Part shown: in pieces, positions 35,222-44,260 of the stretch
How the letters are laid out: every line of letters starts with the position of its first letter
How positions within the stretch are numbered: the stretch's first letter is position 1
Assembly: GCA_945883665.1 (NCBI GenBank)
Contig: CAMCXV010000002.1
Span: forward strand, 1 to 58,281
Direction: 5' to 3'
Length of the DNA: 58,281 nucleotides
DNA from: Rickettsia typhi
Lineage (GTDB): Bacteria; Pseudomonadota; Alphaproteobacteria; Rickettsiales; Rickettsiaceae
Program-made: the position numbers and the translations under genes
Notes under the pieces: model-generated
What the model was told of the DNA's origin: nothing
Databases searched by the model: none
Seen by the model: only the letters and a program-made list of their open reading frames with translations

Positions 35222-35239
35222 GCAATGGGAAATAACACT

Positions 35240-35998
35240 TTATGATTGAGTACTATTTTCCTCCACTTTTCTTACTAATATCTCTTTTTCTTTATTAATT
35301 CTGTTTTCGATATAATCAGTAAGAGTTCTGACATCATAGTCTTTGTATTTTTGAACAGGTATAATTTCCAATATTTTTACAGAAATTAAGCCTGATTTTC
35401 TAAACCAAAAACCTTTTGGCCAATAAACTCCTGCATTATGAGCTATTAAAACTATGGGAACATTTGTATTCATTGCAAGTTTAGCGGCGCTAGGTTTAAA
35501 TTTAACATTTTTATCTATTTTCACTCTAGTGGCTTCTGGGAACATTATTATAGATAACCCCTCCTCTATTTTCCTTTGTCCCTCATTTAAAATTTGAACG
35601 ACTGAAAGACTATTACTCCTATCCACAGCAATAGGATTGACTGTCCTTAAACACCAGCCAAATATAGGAATATCAAATAATTCTTGTTTTATAACCCAAG
35701 AATGTTTGGGGATAATCAATTGCATGAAAAGATTTTCCCAAAATGATTGATGATTAGCAAGAATAACATGAGGCTTCCCATCTTTGGGTAATTTTTCCAT
35801 TCCCATTACTTCATATTTTATACCACATAAAGTTTTGGCTAAAAATACAAAAATATAAGAAAAACTTTCTGCAACTTTATATCTAAAATTATAGCCTGCA
35901 TTAAGATAATGCATAGGAACACAGCAGAATGCAAAAAATGCTAGTACAAAAAAGCCTAATATGGAATAAAAAGCAAGAATTCTCAGTCGCCAAAACAT
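35240..35998 (-). CDS. plsC: 1-acyl-sn-glycerol-3-phosphate acyltransferase PlsC
   Basis: Adds the second acyl chain to lysophosphatidate, giving the phosphatidate used by CdsA. The 252-residue product has an N-terminal membrane segment, the catalytic HX4D-type box as ANHQSFWENLF (here His with Glu in place of Asp, common in the NHQSxWE subtype), the IPIFGWCLRTVNPIAVDR region and MFPEATRVKI, a slight change from FPEGTR. It is convergent with flgD and downstream of ftsQ. The related lipid-A or lysophospholipid acyltransferases are less likely. Confidence 0.9.
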   Translation of the reverse strand: MFWRLRILAFYSILGFFVLAFFAFCCVPMHYLNAGYNFRYKVAESFSYIFVFLAKTLCGIKYEVMGMEKLPKDGKPHVILANHQSFWENLFMQLIIPKHSWVIKQELFDIPIFGWCLRTVNPIAVDRSNSLSVVQILNEGQRKIEEGLSIIMFPEATRVKIDKNVKFKPSAAKLAMNTNVPIVLIAHNAGVYWPKGFWFRKSGLISVKILEIIPVQKYKDYDVRTLTDYIENRINKEKEILVRKVEENSTQS

Positions 35999-36135
35999 AA
36001 TATACTATCAAAATTATTAATGTGCAGGTTATAGATTTTATTAGTAAATTGCAATTTAATATTGATCATTACTAATAAAACAATCTAAATTTACTAAAAA
36101 TACATATTATATTATTAGAAATAGTTTCAAATAAT

Positions 36136-36942
36136 TTATATTTTATCATCATATTTTTCAATATAATATTTACTTGGATCTTTTAAATTAATTACCTTAT
36201 AATTTTGGTTAAATAGCCTACCCTTTTTATCCAAAGCATACAAATAATCATATGCTTCACTAAAACCTTTATCTGGCATCTTAATATTAATTTTCTGTTC
36301 TAAATTCAAATCCCACCTTCTATGACCATAACGTACAGCTGAAATAACTTTTTTACTCAAAGATGGATGCCTATCTAGATCTTCAATAAGTCCACGAGCG
36401 TATACATTGGCATCTTGACCAACAACATGAATTAAATCAGCAAATTTTTCTATATCTTTTGAAGTAATGCGGTTACCCTCTTCATCAATTATATATATTT
36501 TTTGCTGAAATTGCCAAATAGCAATTGCTGTTTTCTCCATTATAGCGACATGAAGTGTATTTGGTAATTTCCTCTCAATTAAAGCTATTTTTACCCATGG
36601 ATTCTCTTCTATTCTTTTGCGAATATCATCTATATTTAATGAGTAAATAGGCACACCTCGATCTAATCCTATTGACATTATAATATCATTTTCTGTAACA
36701 TTTTTTTGTCCTTCAATAATAACACGCTCAAGAACAAAACCAGCATCAGATGTAATATCAAGAAAAATATTAAATATTTTTTGTTTTTGAACCTGAAAGA
36801 AGTTGGTAAATAAAAAAATAACAATTATCAAGGTCAGCAAAACTTTAACTATTAATATAAAACGCACATAGTATAAACTTAAACGCCTTCTAGCACCTAG
36901 TTTTAATTTGTTATTTTTTTTGAATTTATTTTGTTTGGACAT
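36136..36942 (-). CDS. ftsQ: Cell division protein FtsQ
   Basis: FtsQ links early and late divisome proteins in the periplasm. The 268-residue product has a basic cytoplasmic tail, one membrane helix at about residues 28-46, then a POTRA domain (about 70-140: VLERVIIEGQKNVTENDIIMSIGLDRGVPIYSLNIDDIRKRIEENPWV) and a beta domain ending at the C-terminus. The start overlaps the stop of ddlB by one base. The usual next gene, ftsA, is absent; an unrelated plsC gene follows after 137 bases. FtsB at 10267 is its predicted partner. Confidence 0.93.
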   Translation of the reverse strand: MSKQNKFKKNNKLKLGARRRLSLYYVRFILIVKVLLTLIIVIFLFTNFFQVQKQKIFNIFLDITSDAGFVLERVIIEGQKNVTENDIIMSIGLDRGVPIYSLNIDDIRKRIEENPWVKIALIERKLPNTLHVAIMEKTAIAIWQFQQKIYIIDEEGNRITSKDIEKFADLIHVVGQDANVYARGLIEDLDRHPSLSKKVISAVRYGHRRWDLNLEQKINIKMPDKGFSEAYDYLYALDKKGRLFNQNYKVINLKDPSKYYIEKYDDKI

Positions 36943-37991
36943 TATTCAAATTTTGCTTCTTCAAGTATTTCTTTCACAAGATCTTTATAAGATATATTTT
37001 CCAAAGTAGAAATTTCTGGGCAAATAGATAAAGTTGTCATACCAGGATGAGTATTGATTTCTAGCATATAAAACTCATTTTCTTGGGGAGCATAAATAAT
37101 CTCAACTCTTACCATCCCCTTACAATCAAATATTACACATGCTTTTTCAGCTAATCTTTTTATATTTTCATATATTTCAGTTGGCACTGGTGCTGGCAAC
37201 AAATGCTCTGCAAATCCTTCTGTATATTTCGTTTCATAATCATAAAAACGCTTGCCTTTTAGTAGTTTTATTTCAAGAACTCCAATTGCTCTACCATTTA
37301 GCACAGCTATTTGCATCTCTCTGCCTTTTATATATTTCTCAACTAAAATTTCATCACCATATGGAAAATCATATTCAGCAAAAGAGAATTTATCTTCCAC
37401 AAAAATAATTTCAACACCGACACTCGATCCTTGAGAAAGAGGCTTAATAACATAAGGACGTTCCATTGGATCAACAACGCAATGATCCGTTTTTTTTATA
37501 ATTTTACTTTCTGGAACCTTTATTCCATTAGCTTTAAAAATTTCACAAGATTTTTTCTTATTGAAAGCAATTGATGAAGCTAAAACACCAGCGCCAGTGT
37601 AAGGTATATGCATTATATTAAGTAACCCAGGTAAGCAACCATCTTCACCATAAGTGCCATGCAGTGCATTATAAACAACATCTGGTTTTAATTTTGTAAG
37701 TACTGTAGCAATATCTATTCCCATATCAACAAAAGTTACATGATAATCAAGCTCGATTATTGATCGAACAATACCGTTTGAAGACATATAAGAAACATCC
37801 CTCTCAGCAGACATTCCTCCACCAATTACTAATACATGTTTTTTTTCTATATGCTGATTCACAAGAAATTGTTCAATATCCTGACCTTTTAATTTTACAA
37901 AATCAGCTAGAGTAATATTGTTTAACTTATTAATTGAATCTAGTTCAACAATTAGTGATTTTTCTTTATATATAGTTTTTAAATTATTCAT
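36942..37991 (-). CDS. ddlB: D-alanine--D-alanine ligase
   Basis: Joins two D-alanines with ATP for the peptidoglycan pentapeptide. The 349-residue product has an extra N-terminal region of about 50 residues before the usual start, GGGMSAERDVSYMSSNG; then NALHGTYGEDGCLPGLLNIMHIPYTGAGVLAS, the ATP-grasp KPLSQGSSVGVEII, the KGREMQIAVLNG and C-terminal EINTHPGMTTLSICPE metal-binding motif. The extended N-terminus is slightly longer than in most DdlB. It lies between murB and ftsQ in the standard order. Confidence 0.95.
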   Translation of the reverse strand: MNNLKTIYKEKSLIVELDSINKLNNITLADFVKLKGQDIEQFLVNQHIEKKHVLVIGGGMSAERDVSYMSSNGIVRSIIELDYHVTFVDMGIDIATVLTKLKPDVVYNALHGTYGEDGCLPGLLNIMHIPYTGAGVLASSIAFNKKKSCEIFKANGIKVPESKIIKKTDHCVVDPMERPYVIKPLSQGSSVGVEIIFVEDKFSFAEYDFPYGDEILVEKYIKGREMQIAVLNGRAIGVLEIKLLKGKRFYDYETKYTEGFAEHLLPAPVPTEIYENIKRLAEKACVIFDCKGMVRVEIIYAPQENEFYMLEINTHPGMTTLSICPEISTLENISYKDLVKEILEEAKFE

Positions 37992-37994
37992 AAT

Positions 37995-38882
37995 CTACAG
38001 ACGCCCTATTCTTTTAATTTCCCATTCTAGTTCTATTCCACTATCTTCTTTGACAGATGTTTTAACCAATTCACCTAAATTTTCCATGTCATTAGCAGTT
38101 GCATTATCATAATTAATCATGAAATTGCAGTGCTTCTCAGACATGCAAGCACCTCCTAGTTTTTTTCCACGCATACCAGACTTGTCTATTAATTCCCAAG
38201 CCTTTAAACCTTCAGGGTTAGCAAAACTACTCCCACCTGTTTTTTCTGCAACTGGCTGAGAAGAATTTCGCATAGAAATTATCTCCTTCATTTTGCCCTC
38301 TATTTTTTTCTTATCAATCCTGTTTTTGATATTAAAAAAAACTTTAGTAAAGATTAAATCTTTAGGTAGAGAGTGAGATCGGTACGAAAAACCTATATCA
38401 TTTAAAGAGAATCTAGTTAAATTAGCCTGACTGTCCAGAGACTCAACGAAAGCAACTATATCTTTAAATTCCAAACTGTATGCTCCAGCATTCATAGCTA
38501 TTCCACCACCTACAGTGCCAGGAATCCCAACTAAAAACTCAAAGCCTGTAATTGAATTAGCTAAACAAAATTTTGCTAAATTAAAATTTAAACATCCAGC
38601 ACCCACTGCAATTAAATTATCGTTTATAAACTCGATATCTGTAAAGCCTCTACCAAGCTTTATCACAACACCTTCAACTCCTTTATCCCTAATAATCAAA
38701 TTAGAGCCAGCTCCAATTACAGTAACAGGAAGATTATTTTTATTTTCTTTTAAAAAAACTATCAGATCATCAATATCCCTGGGTTTAAAAAATATATCCG
38801 CATTACCCCCAACTTTAAGCCAAGTTAGATGTTTTAGGTTATAATCTTTTTTACATATTCCTTTAAGTAACTGAAAATCCAT
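37995..38882 (-). CDS. murB: UDP-N-acetylenolpyruvoylglucosamine reductase MurB
   Basis: Reduces UDP-GlcNAc-enolpyruvate to UDP-MurNAc using FAD and NADPH. The 295-residue product is a type II MurB. Motifs include NLKHLTWLKVGGNADIFF, VIGAGSNLIIRD, GFEFLVGIPGTVGGGIAMNAGAY, GFSYRSHSL, and RNSSQPVAEKTGGSSFANPEG with the catalytic serine. The C-terminal MRGKKLGGACMSEKHCNFMINYDNAT is diagnostic. It sits three bases from ddlB and four from murC, so the operon is tightly packed. Confidence 0.97.
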   Translation of the reverse strand: MDFQLLKGICKKDYNLKHLTWLKVGGNADIFFKPRDIDDLIVFLKENKNNLPVTVIGAGSNLIIRDKGVEGVVIKLGRGFTDIEFINDNLIAVGAGCLNFNLAKFCLANSITGFEFLVGIPGTVGGGIAMNAGAYSLEFKDIVAFVESLDSQANLTRFSLNDIGFSYRSHSLPKDLIFTKVFFNIKNRIDKKKIEGKMKEIISMRNSSQPVAEKTGGSSFANPEGLKAWELIDKSGMRGKKLGGACMSEKHCNFMINYDNATANDMENLGELVKTSVKEDSGIELEWEIKRIGRL

Positions 38883-38886
38883 AAAA

Positions 38887-40317
38887 TTATATAATTTTCA
38901 TCAATTTGTTTGGTAATTGATAAGCCCAAGAAGAAATGCTACCAGCTCCCATCATTACTATAAGATCACCTTTATTTGCATTAGACATAATAATGCTACT
39001 AATATCTTCATTATTTGCTATAAATTCTGCTTTTGATCCCAGCTTTTTCATCTCCTTTATCAAAGAAATTGTGCTTATACCATCAATCGGCTCTTCTCCA
39101 GCACCATAAATGTCAAGAATATATAATTTATCACTATCTGAAAAACATTTGGTAAAATCGTCAAATAAATCCTTCACTCTTGAATATCTATGAGGCTGAA
39201 AAATAGCAATAACTCTACTTTTTCTTTTATCTGCTATAGATCTTGCAGTTAACAGAGTTGCTTTAATTTCTACAGGATGATGAGCATAATCATCAATGAT
39301 TTCTGCCCCGTTATATTCGCAAACTTTAGTAAAACGCCTCTTAATACCTTCAAAATTCTTAAATCCGTTTTTAATAGCTTTAATTCCAAAATCAAGCTCT
39401 GCGGCAATAGCAATAGCAGCTAATGAATTAAGTACATTATGCTGTCCTGGAGTTGGTATAGAAATTTGTTCTATTATTGTTGTGCCTTGCAAATTTGGCA
39501 AGTTTATTTCTATATCAAAAGTAGAAGAAGAAATATCAGATTTAATATTATAAGCTCTGATATTAGCATCATCAGATTCTATGCCGTAAGTAATTATTCT
39601 ACGTTCAGTCACTTGCTTAGATATATCTCGAACGATAGGATGGTCAACACATAATACTGCAAAACCATAAAATGGTAAATTAGTAATAAAAATTTTAAAA
39701 GCATCTACTAAACAAGAAAAATCTTTATAAAAATCCATATGTTCTGCATCTATATTCGTTATAACAGCGATAGTAGAAGGAATCTTGATAAAAGTTGCAT
39801 CAGACTCATCAGCTTCGGCTATTAGATAATCGCCCTCTCCTATATAAGCATTTGTCATTCTATGGTTAATAATACCGCCATTAATAACAGTGGGAGTAAG
39901 ACCGGCTGATTCGAAAATACAAGCTATAAGTGAAGTAGTAGTAGTTTTTCCATGGGATCCTGAAACAGCTATGGAACATTTTAATCTCATGAGCTCGGCA
40001 AGCATTTCAGCTCTTTTTATCACTGGAATTTTTTTTACTATAGCTTCTTTTATTTCAGGATTATTCTCATTTATAGCAGACGATATAACTACATATGATA
40101 CATTAGTTATGTTCGTTTCGTTATGTCCAATAAATACTCGGATTCCTAAATCAATTAATCTTTTAGTGTTATTATTTGCAAATAAATCAGATCCTTGCAC
40201 TTTATACCCAAGATTATGCATAACTTCAGCTATGCCACTCATTCCTATTCCACCAATACCTATAAAATGAATAGTATCTAGAGTGCCTTTGTTCTTTTTA
40301 TTCTGTAGTAATATCAT
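38887..40317 (-). CDS. murC: UDP-N-acetylmuramate--L-alanine ligase MurC
   Basis: Attaches the first L-alanine to UDP-MurNAc. The 476-residue product has the N-terminal [23 protein letters not shown], the ATP loop [16 protein letters not shown] near residues 116-131, the central [19 protein letters not shown], and the C-terminal [14 protein letters not shown] and [13 protein letters not shown] motifs. The length is standard. It heads the murC-murB-ddlB-ftsQ run on the minus strand; acpS is 64 bases upstream. All substrate and ATP-binding motifs look intact. Confidence 0.97.
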   Translation of the reverse strand: MILLQNKKNKGTLDTIHFIGIGGIGMSGIAEVMHNLGYKVQGSDLFANNNTKRLIDLGIRVFIGHNETNITNVSYVVISSAINENNPEIKEAIVKKIPVIKRAEMLAELMRLKCSIAVSGSHGKTTTTSLIACIFESAGLTPTVINGGIINHRMTNAYIGEGDYLIAEADESDATFIKIPSTIAVITNIDAEHMDFYKDFSCLVDAFKIFITNLPFYGFAVLCVDHPIVRDISKQVTERRIITYGIESDDANIRAYNIKSDISSSTFDIEINLPNLQGTTIIEQISIPTPGQHNVLNSLAAIAIAAELDFGIKAIKNGFKNFEGIKRRFTKVCEYNGAEIIDDYAHHPVEIKATLLTARSIADKRKSRVIAIFQPHRYSRVKDLFDDFTKCFSDSDKLYILDIYGAGEEPIDGISTISLIKEMKKLGSKAEFIANNEDISSIIMSNANKGDLIVMMGAGSISSWAYQLPNKLMKII

Positions 40318-40381
40318 TTTAATACTTAATCTATTCTAAGAAGAGCTTTTAGTGTTATACAATCTAAAAAACAAGGACATT

Positions 40382-40807
40382 CTACTTAGTTATCAAAGCA
40401 AAAGCAATAGCAATTGGGTAGTCATCTGAAAGAGAAATATGAATAGAATAACTAGTTAAATCGTCAATTAAATGATTAAAGATTTTTACAAATGGCGCTC
40501 CTAAATCATCATTCACTATTGCAATATCTTTAAATTGCAGTAAACCAATGCCAACGCCCAAAGCTTTTGAAATCGCCTCTTTTCCTGCAAATCTTTTTGC
40601 TAAAAAAGAACATCTTTTCTGCGCGTTAAGTTTAAAAAATTCTTTTATTTCAAGATCATGATAATTTTTATATAAAAACTTATCTCCAAATTTTGCATAT
40701 AATTTTTCGATTCTAGGTATTTGCACTATGTCAGTACCAATACCACGAATTAAGATATTTAAATTTTGCAAACTACTCTTAGATTCTATTATACAATTTT
40801 TGTCCAT
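40382..40807 (-). CDS. acpS: Holo-[acyl-carrier-protein] synthase AcpS
   Basis: Transfers phosphopantetheine from CoA to acyl carrier protein. The core is complete: GIGTDIVQIPRIEKLYAKFG with the metal-binding Asp, and FLAKRFAGKEAISKALGVGIG. The 141-residue form from the ATG at 40807 has about 20 extra residues before GIGTD; an in-frame TTG a few codons before that motif is a plausible alternative start giving the usual length. It lies 15 bases after the pentapeptide-repeat gene and upstream of murC. Confidence 0.94.
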   Translation of the reverse strand: MDKNCIIESKSSLQNLNILIRGIGTDIVQIPRIEKLYAKFGDKFLYKNYHDLEIKEFFKLNAQKRCSFLAKRFAGKEAISKALGVGIGLLQFKDIAIVNDDLGAPFVKIFNHLIDDLTSYSIHISLSDDYPIAIAFALITK

Positions 40808-40822
40808 TTTTGATACAAGAAA

Positions 40823-42568
40823 CTAATTATCAATACCAGTTACAGAAAACAAAACAGCGTTTTTGGTTTTAATATTATTAATAAAAGATCTTTTAAAATC
40901 AAGGTTATTTAATTTTGTTGAGCTTAAATCAGTTTCATTTAAAGTAGTATTTTTAAAATCAGTATCTGTTATTTCCGATCCGGATAAATCAGTTTTAAAC
41001 AAATCAGCTTTACTAAAATCTACATTTTTGAATAAACAGCTAATACACTTAGAATTTAACATTTTTGTTCCTTGCAGAATAGAACCAGTAAATATTACTT
41101 CTTTTAATTGAAGTTCTGAAAAGTCCATATAAGCGATATTTAAATTTGATAAATCACGACTATTAATCAGGTCTTCTATGGAATTGTAAGAATTTGTAAT
41201 AGCCATGTTTACTAATCCTTTATTATCAATGAAAATACCATGTGAAAAAGGAGAATTTACAATCACCGTTGCTAAACTAGATACATTTCTAATTTGAGAG
41301 TTGCTAAATGGAGAATTGTTAAATACCCCCCCCTCTAAAGAAGAGTTTATAAAAGCTATTTGATCAATTTTATTTGCTGTAAAGTCCGTTCTTTTAATAA
41401 ATCCTCCCATAAAAATCGCTTTGCTTAAATCTGAATTTTTAAACGAAGAATCTTCTATATTATATTTTTCAAAAAAAGCCTGAACAAAATTAACGTTAAT
41501 AAACTCTGTGTTATTGATAATACTATTTGAAAAAACAACATTATTAAAATTAGAATTTGAAACTTTTAGATTTTTTAAATTTGATTTATCAAAATCTCCG
41601 TACGTAATCGATACATTATCCATATATAAATTAGTAAGATTAGAACCAGCAAATTTAACATTGTCCATATATGTATCTTGAATTCTACTATCTTTAATAA
41701 CAGAAGAGCTAAGGATTGAATCATTCATATCGCATTTGTTAATTGATACTTTATCAAACAACACTCTTTTAAGAGAAGCAGAAGAAAACAAACAAGATAA
41801 AAACTTCGTCTCTCCTTCAAACTTTGCATCATCAAGAATAGCTTGACTAAAATCATTCTTTTCAAAATTACCATTTTTAAAATTAACTTGACTTAAATCG
41901 GAAGATTCAAAACTACAACTAAGAGCTATTACATTAGAAATTATGGCTTGTCTTAAATCAACACCAAAAAAAGCTGTATTCTTAATATTCACATTAGTAA
42001 AACTCGAAGCTAGTAAATTAGCTTTCTGAAAATCAGAATTTTCAATTACAATATCTTGAATTATTGAATTTGATAAATTCACTTTATCAAATATTGAATT
42101 TTGCATTACAGATTCCTTGAACTCCGCTTCTTCAAAATTACAATATGAAAATTTTGAGTTCACAAACTTTGATTTATGGAATACAGAAGCCTGAAAATCA
42201 ACATTTTCAGCTTGAAAATTATTAAAAACAACGCCGGAAAAATCACTTTCTTGAATTGTGGCACCAAAAAATTTTGCATTATTTAAGTTGCAATTAGAAA
42301 AATCAACTCTAGACATTTCTGCTCCAGAAAAATCCACCCCTGATAAATCAGAACCAGATAAGTTAACACTTACTAATTTGACACCTTTTAAATTAGTGCC
42401 AAATTTACTTTTTATATCAACAGTCTTTTGTTGCTTTGCACAGGAGTCTATATAATCCTTTATTTTATTACTTTCTACATAAGACAAAGCAGAATTATTC
42501 ACAACATTATCATTGCCACAAGATGTTAATAGCAAAAAACAAAGTGAAAAAATTAATTTTTTCATCAA
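40823..42568 (-). CDS. Pentapeptide-repeat lipoprotein
   Basis: A 581-residue predicted lipoprotein. The signal peptide ends with lipobox LTSC (Cys 17). From about residue 65 to the end the sequence is almost entirely pentapeptide repeats of the A(D/N)LxX type, for example DLSGVDFSGAEMSRVDFSNC, SNLTNLYMDN and TDLSGSEITDTDFKN, which predicts a long right-handed quadrilateral beta-helix. Few families of this size are lipid-anchored. No enzyme domain is present. A run of eight C on the plus strand (41326-41333; eight G in the gene) lies in the middle. It is co-oriented with ntrX and acpS. Function is unknown; a structural surface or periplasmic scaffold is an inference. Confidence 0.88.
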   Translation of the reverse strand: MMKKLIFSLCFLLLTSCGNDNVVNNSALSYVESNKIKDYIDSCAKQQKTVDIKSKFGTNLKGVKLVSVNLSGSDLSGVDFSGAEMSRVDFSNCNLNNAKFFGATIQESDFSGVVFNNFQAENVDFQASVFHKSKFVNSKFSYCNFEEAEFKESVMQNSIFDKVNLSNSIIQDIVIENSDFQKANLLASSFTNVNIKNTAFFGVDLRQAIISNVIALSCSFESSDLSQVNFKNGNFEKNDFSQAILDDAKFEGETKFLSCLFSSASLKRVLFDKVSINKCDMNDSILSSSVIKDSRIQDTYMDNVKFAGSNLTNLYMDNVSITYGDFDKSNLKNLKVSNSNFNNVVFSNSIINNTEFINVNFVQAFFEKYNIEDSSFKNSDLSKAIFMGGFIKRTDFTANKIDQIAFINSSLEGGVFNNSPFSNSQIRNVSSLATVIVNSPFSHGIFIDNKGLVNMAITNSYNSIEDLINSRDLSNLNIAYMDFSELQLKEVIFTGSILQGTKMLNSKCISCLFKNVDFSKADLFKTDLSGSEITDTDFKNTTLNETDLSSTKLNNLDFKRSFINNIKTKNAVLFSVTGIDN

Positions 42569-42644
42569 AATTAAACCAAAATAATTATTATTTTCTAAAT
42601 ATCAACAATCACAATTATCAAAACGAAAAAACAGTAATTTAAAA

Positions 42645-44075
42645 CTAAGCTAGATCCAAGTCTTTTTCCAGATCATTTAACTTACTAGCAGCGTGAATAC
42701 TTAACATTTTAAGTTTTCTATGCAAAGCAGATCTTTCCATACCTACAAAAGTAGAAGTTTTGGATATATTATTATTAAATCTGCTCATCTGCGCTGATAA
42801 ATACTGCCTTTCAAAGACCTCTCTTGCTTCACGTAGTGGCATAGACATCATATCTATATTATTATCAGGCTTGGATATATTTACACTATTATTTATTATA
42901 TCCCGTGGCAACATATCTGATTTTATTTTTTCTAAAACTCCAGATTCCATAGGATTCATTATCAAAGTCCATTCGATAACATTTCTAAGTTGCCTAACAT
43001 TACCTGGCCAACTATATGCTTGTAAAGCCGCTAAAGCTTCATCAGAAAATTCTCTTTCTTTTAAACCAGAAAATTTTGATAGTTGTTTGACAAAATAATT
43101 AACAAAAAGCGGAATATCTTCTTTTCTTTCAGATAAATTTGTTACATATAGTTGAACAACATTAAGTCTGAAATATAAATCTTGCCTAAAACTACCTTGA
43201 TCAATTTCTACTTGCAAATCTTTGGTTGAAGAAGTAATAAATCTTACATCTAACTTTACTACTTTATTATTAGCCTTTAATAAAGTCTGATCTTTTATAA
43301 ATTTAAGCAATTTATTCTGTATAGACATTGGCAAATCACTAACTTCATCTATATATAAAGTACCATTATTAGCCGCCTCTAGAACGCTTATTCTCTTGTC
43401 AAAAACACTATTAACCAACTCTTGTTTTTCTTCATCACCAAATAGTTCTTGTTGAATCTTACTTGCTAACATTGAAGTAGGACTAAAAACCAAGAATGGT
43501 CCATTCGCTCTTTTTGATTTTTTATGAATTAATCTTGCAGTTAATTCCTTGCCAGTGCCAATAGCTCCATGAATCATAACTCTTCCAGAAGTTGGCGCCA
43601 CTTTTTCAATCTCACCTTTTAGCCTAGTAATAACAGAAGAACATCCTACAAACTCGGTTTTATCAATTACCTTAGATCTTAAATCTATATTTTCTCTTCT
43701 TAGTTTCGATGTTTCACAAGCTCTTTTTAACAAAATTATTATCTTATCATGGGTAAAAGGTTTTTCTAAATAATCATATGCCCCCATTTTAATCGCACTT
43801 ACTGCTGTTTCAATAGTACCATGACCACTAATTACTATCACTGGCATCAAAGGATATTGTTTTTTTATGATTTCTAAAATTCCAAGACCATCAAGTTCGC
43901 TTCCCTGTAACCAAATATCAAGTATTACAGCATTTGGCGTTTTTTCTGATATTGCTTTAAAAGCCTGAGTACTATTTGCAGCCACTCTACTAGAAAACCC
44001 CTCATCTTTTAAAATATCAGATATTATATCTCTGATATCCATTTCATCGTCTATTACAAGAACATCTAATGCCAT
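42645..44075 (-). CDS. ntrX: NtrX-type response regulator lacking the GAFTGA loop
   Basis: A 476-residue regulator with receiver domain (1-120; VIDDEMD, phospho-Asp near 54 in VILDIW, EKPF), AAA+ domain (about 145-370) and a Fis-type helix-turn-helix (about 425-476). Walker A is [12 protein letters not shown]; Walker B is [12 protein letters not shown]; the arginine-finger segment is [11 protein letters not shown]. Between LFGDEEK and [11 protein letters not shown], where GAFTGA should be, the sequence is QELVNS, so contact with sigma-54 is not expected. NtrX of alphaproteobacteria commonly has this defect. It is paired with ntrY, 185 bases upstream. Confidence 0.92.
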   Translation of the reverse strand: MALDVLVIDDEMDIRDIISDILKDEGFSSRVAANSTQAFKAISEKTPNAVILDIWLQGSELDGLGILEIIKKQYPLMPVIVISGHGTIETAVSAIKMGAYDYLEKPFTHDKIIILLKRACETSKLRRENIDLRSKVIDKTEFVGCSSVITRLKGEIEKVAPTSGRVMIHGAIGTGKELTARLIHKKSKRANGPFLVFSPTSMLASKIQQELFGDEEKQELVNSVFDKRISVLEAANNGTLYIDEVSDLPMSIQNKLLKFIKDQTLLKANNKVVKLDVRFITSSTKDLQVEIDQGSFRQDLYFRLNVVQLYVTNLSERKEDIPLFVNYFVKQLSKFSGLKEREFSDEALAALQAYSWPGNVRQLRNVIEWTLIMNPMESGVLEKIKSDMLPRDIINNSVNISKPDNNIDMMSMPLREAREVFERQYLSAQMSRFNNNISKTSTFVGMERSALHRKLKMLSIHAASKLNDLEKDLDLA

Positions 44076-44260
44076 AACTTTTTTCTCCTATATAATAAAA
44101 ACCATTTTCACTAATTGGTTATTTCTAAAGAAATACCAAACAAATAGATGAGAATTAAGTTATCCTTATAAAAGATATAAATCAACAAAAATAACAGCAT
44201 TTATGCAACATATTAACTAAATACTTAAAATAGAGTTAAATGGTTATACTTTTACAAGAT

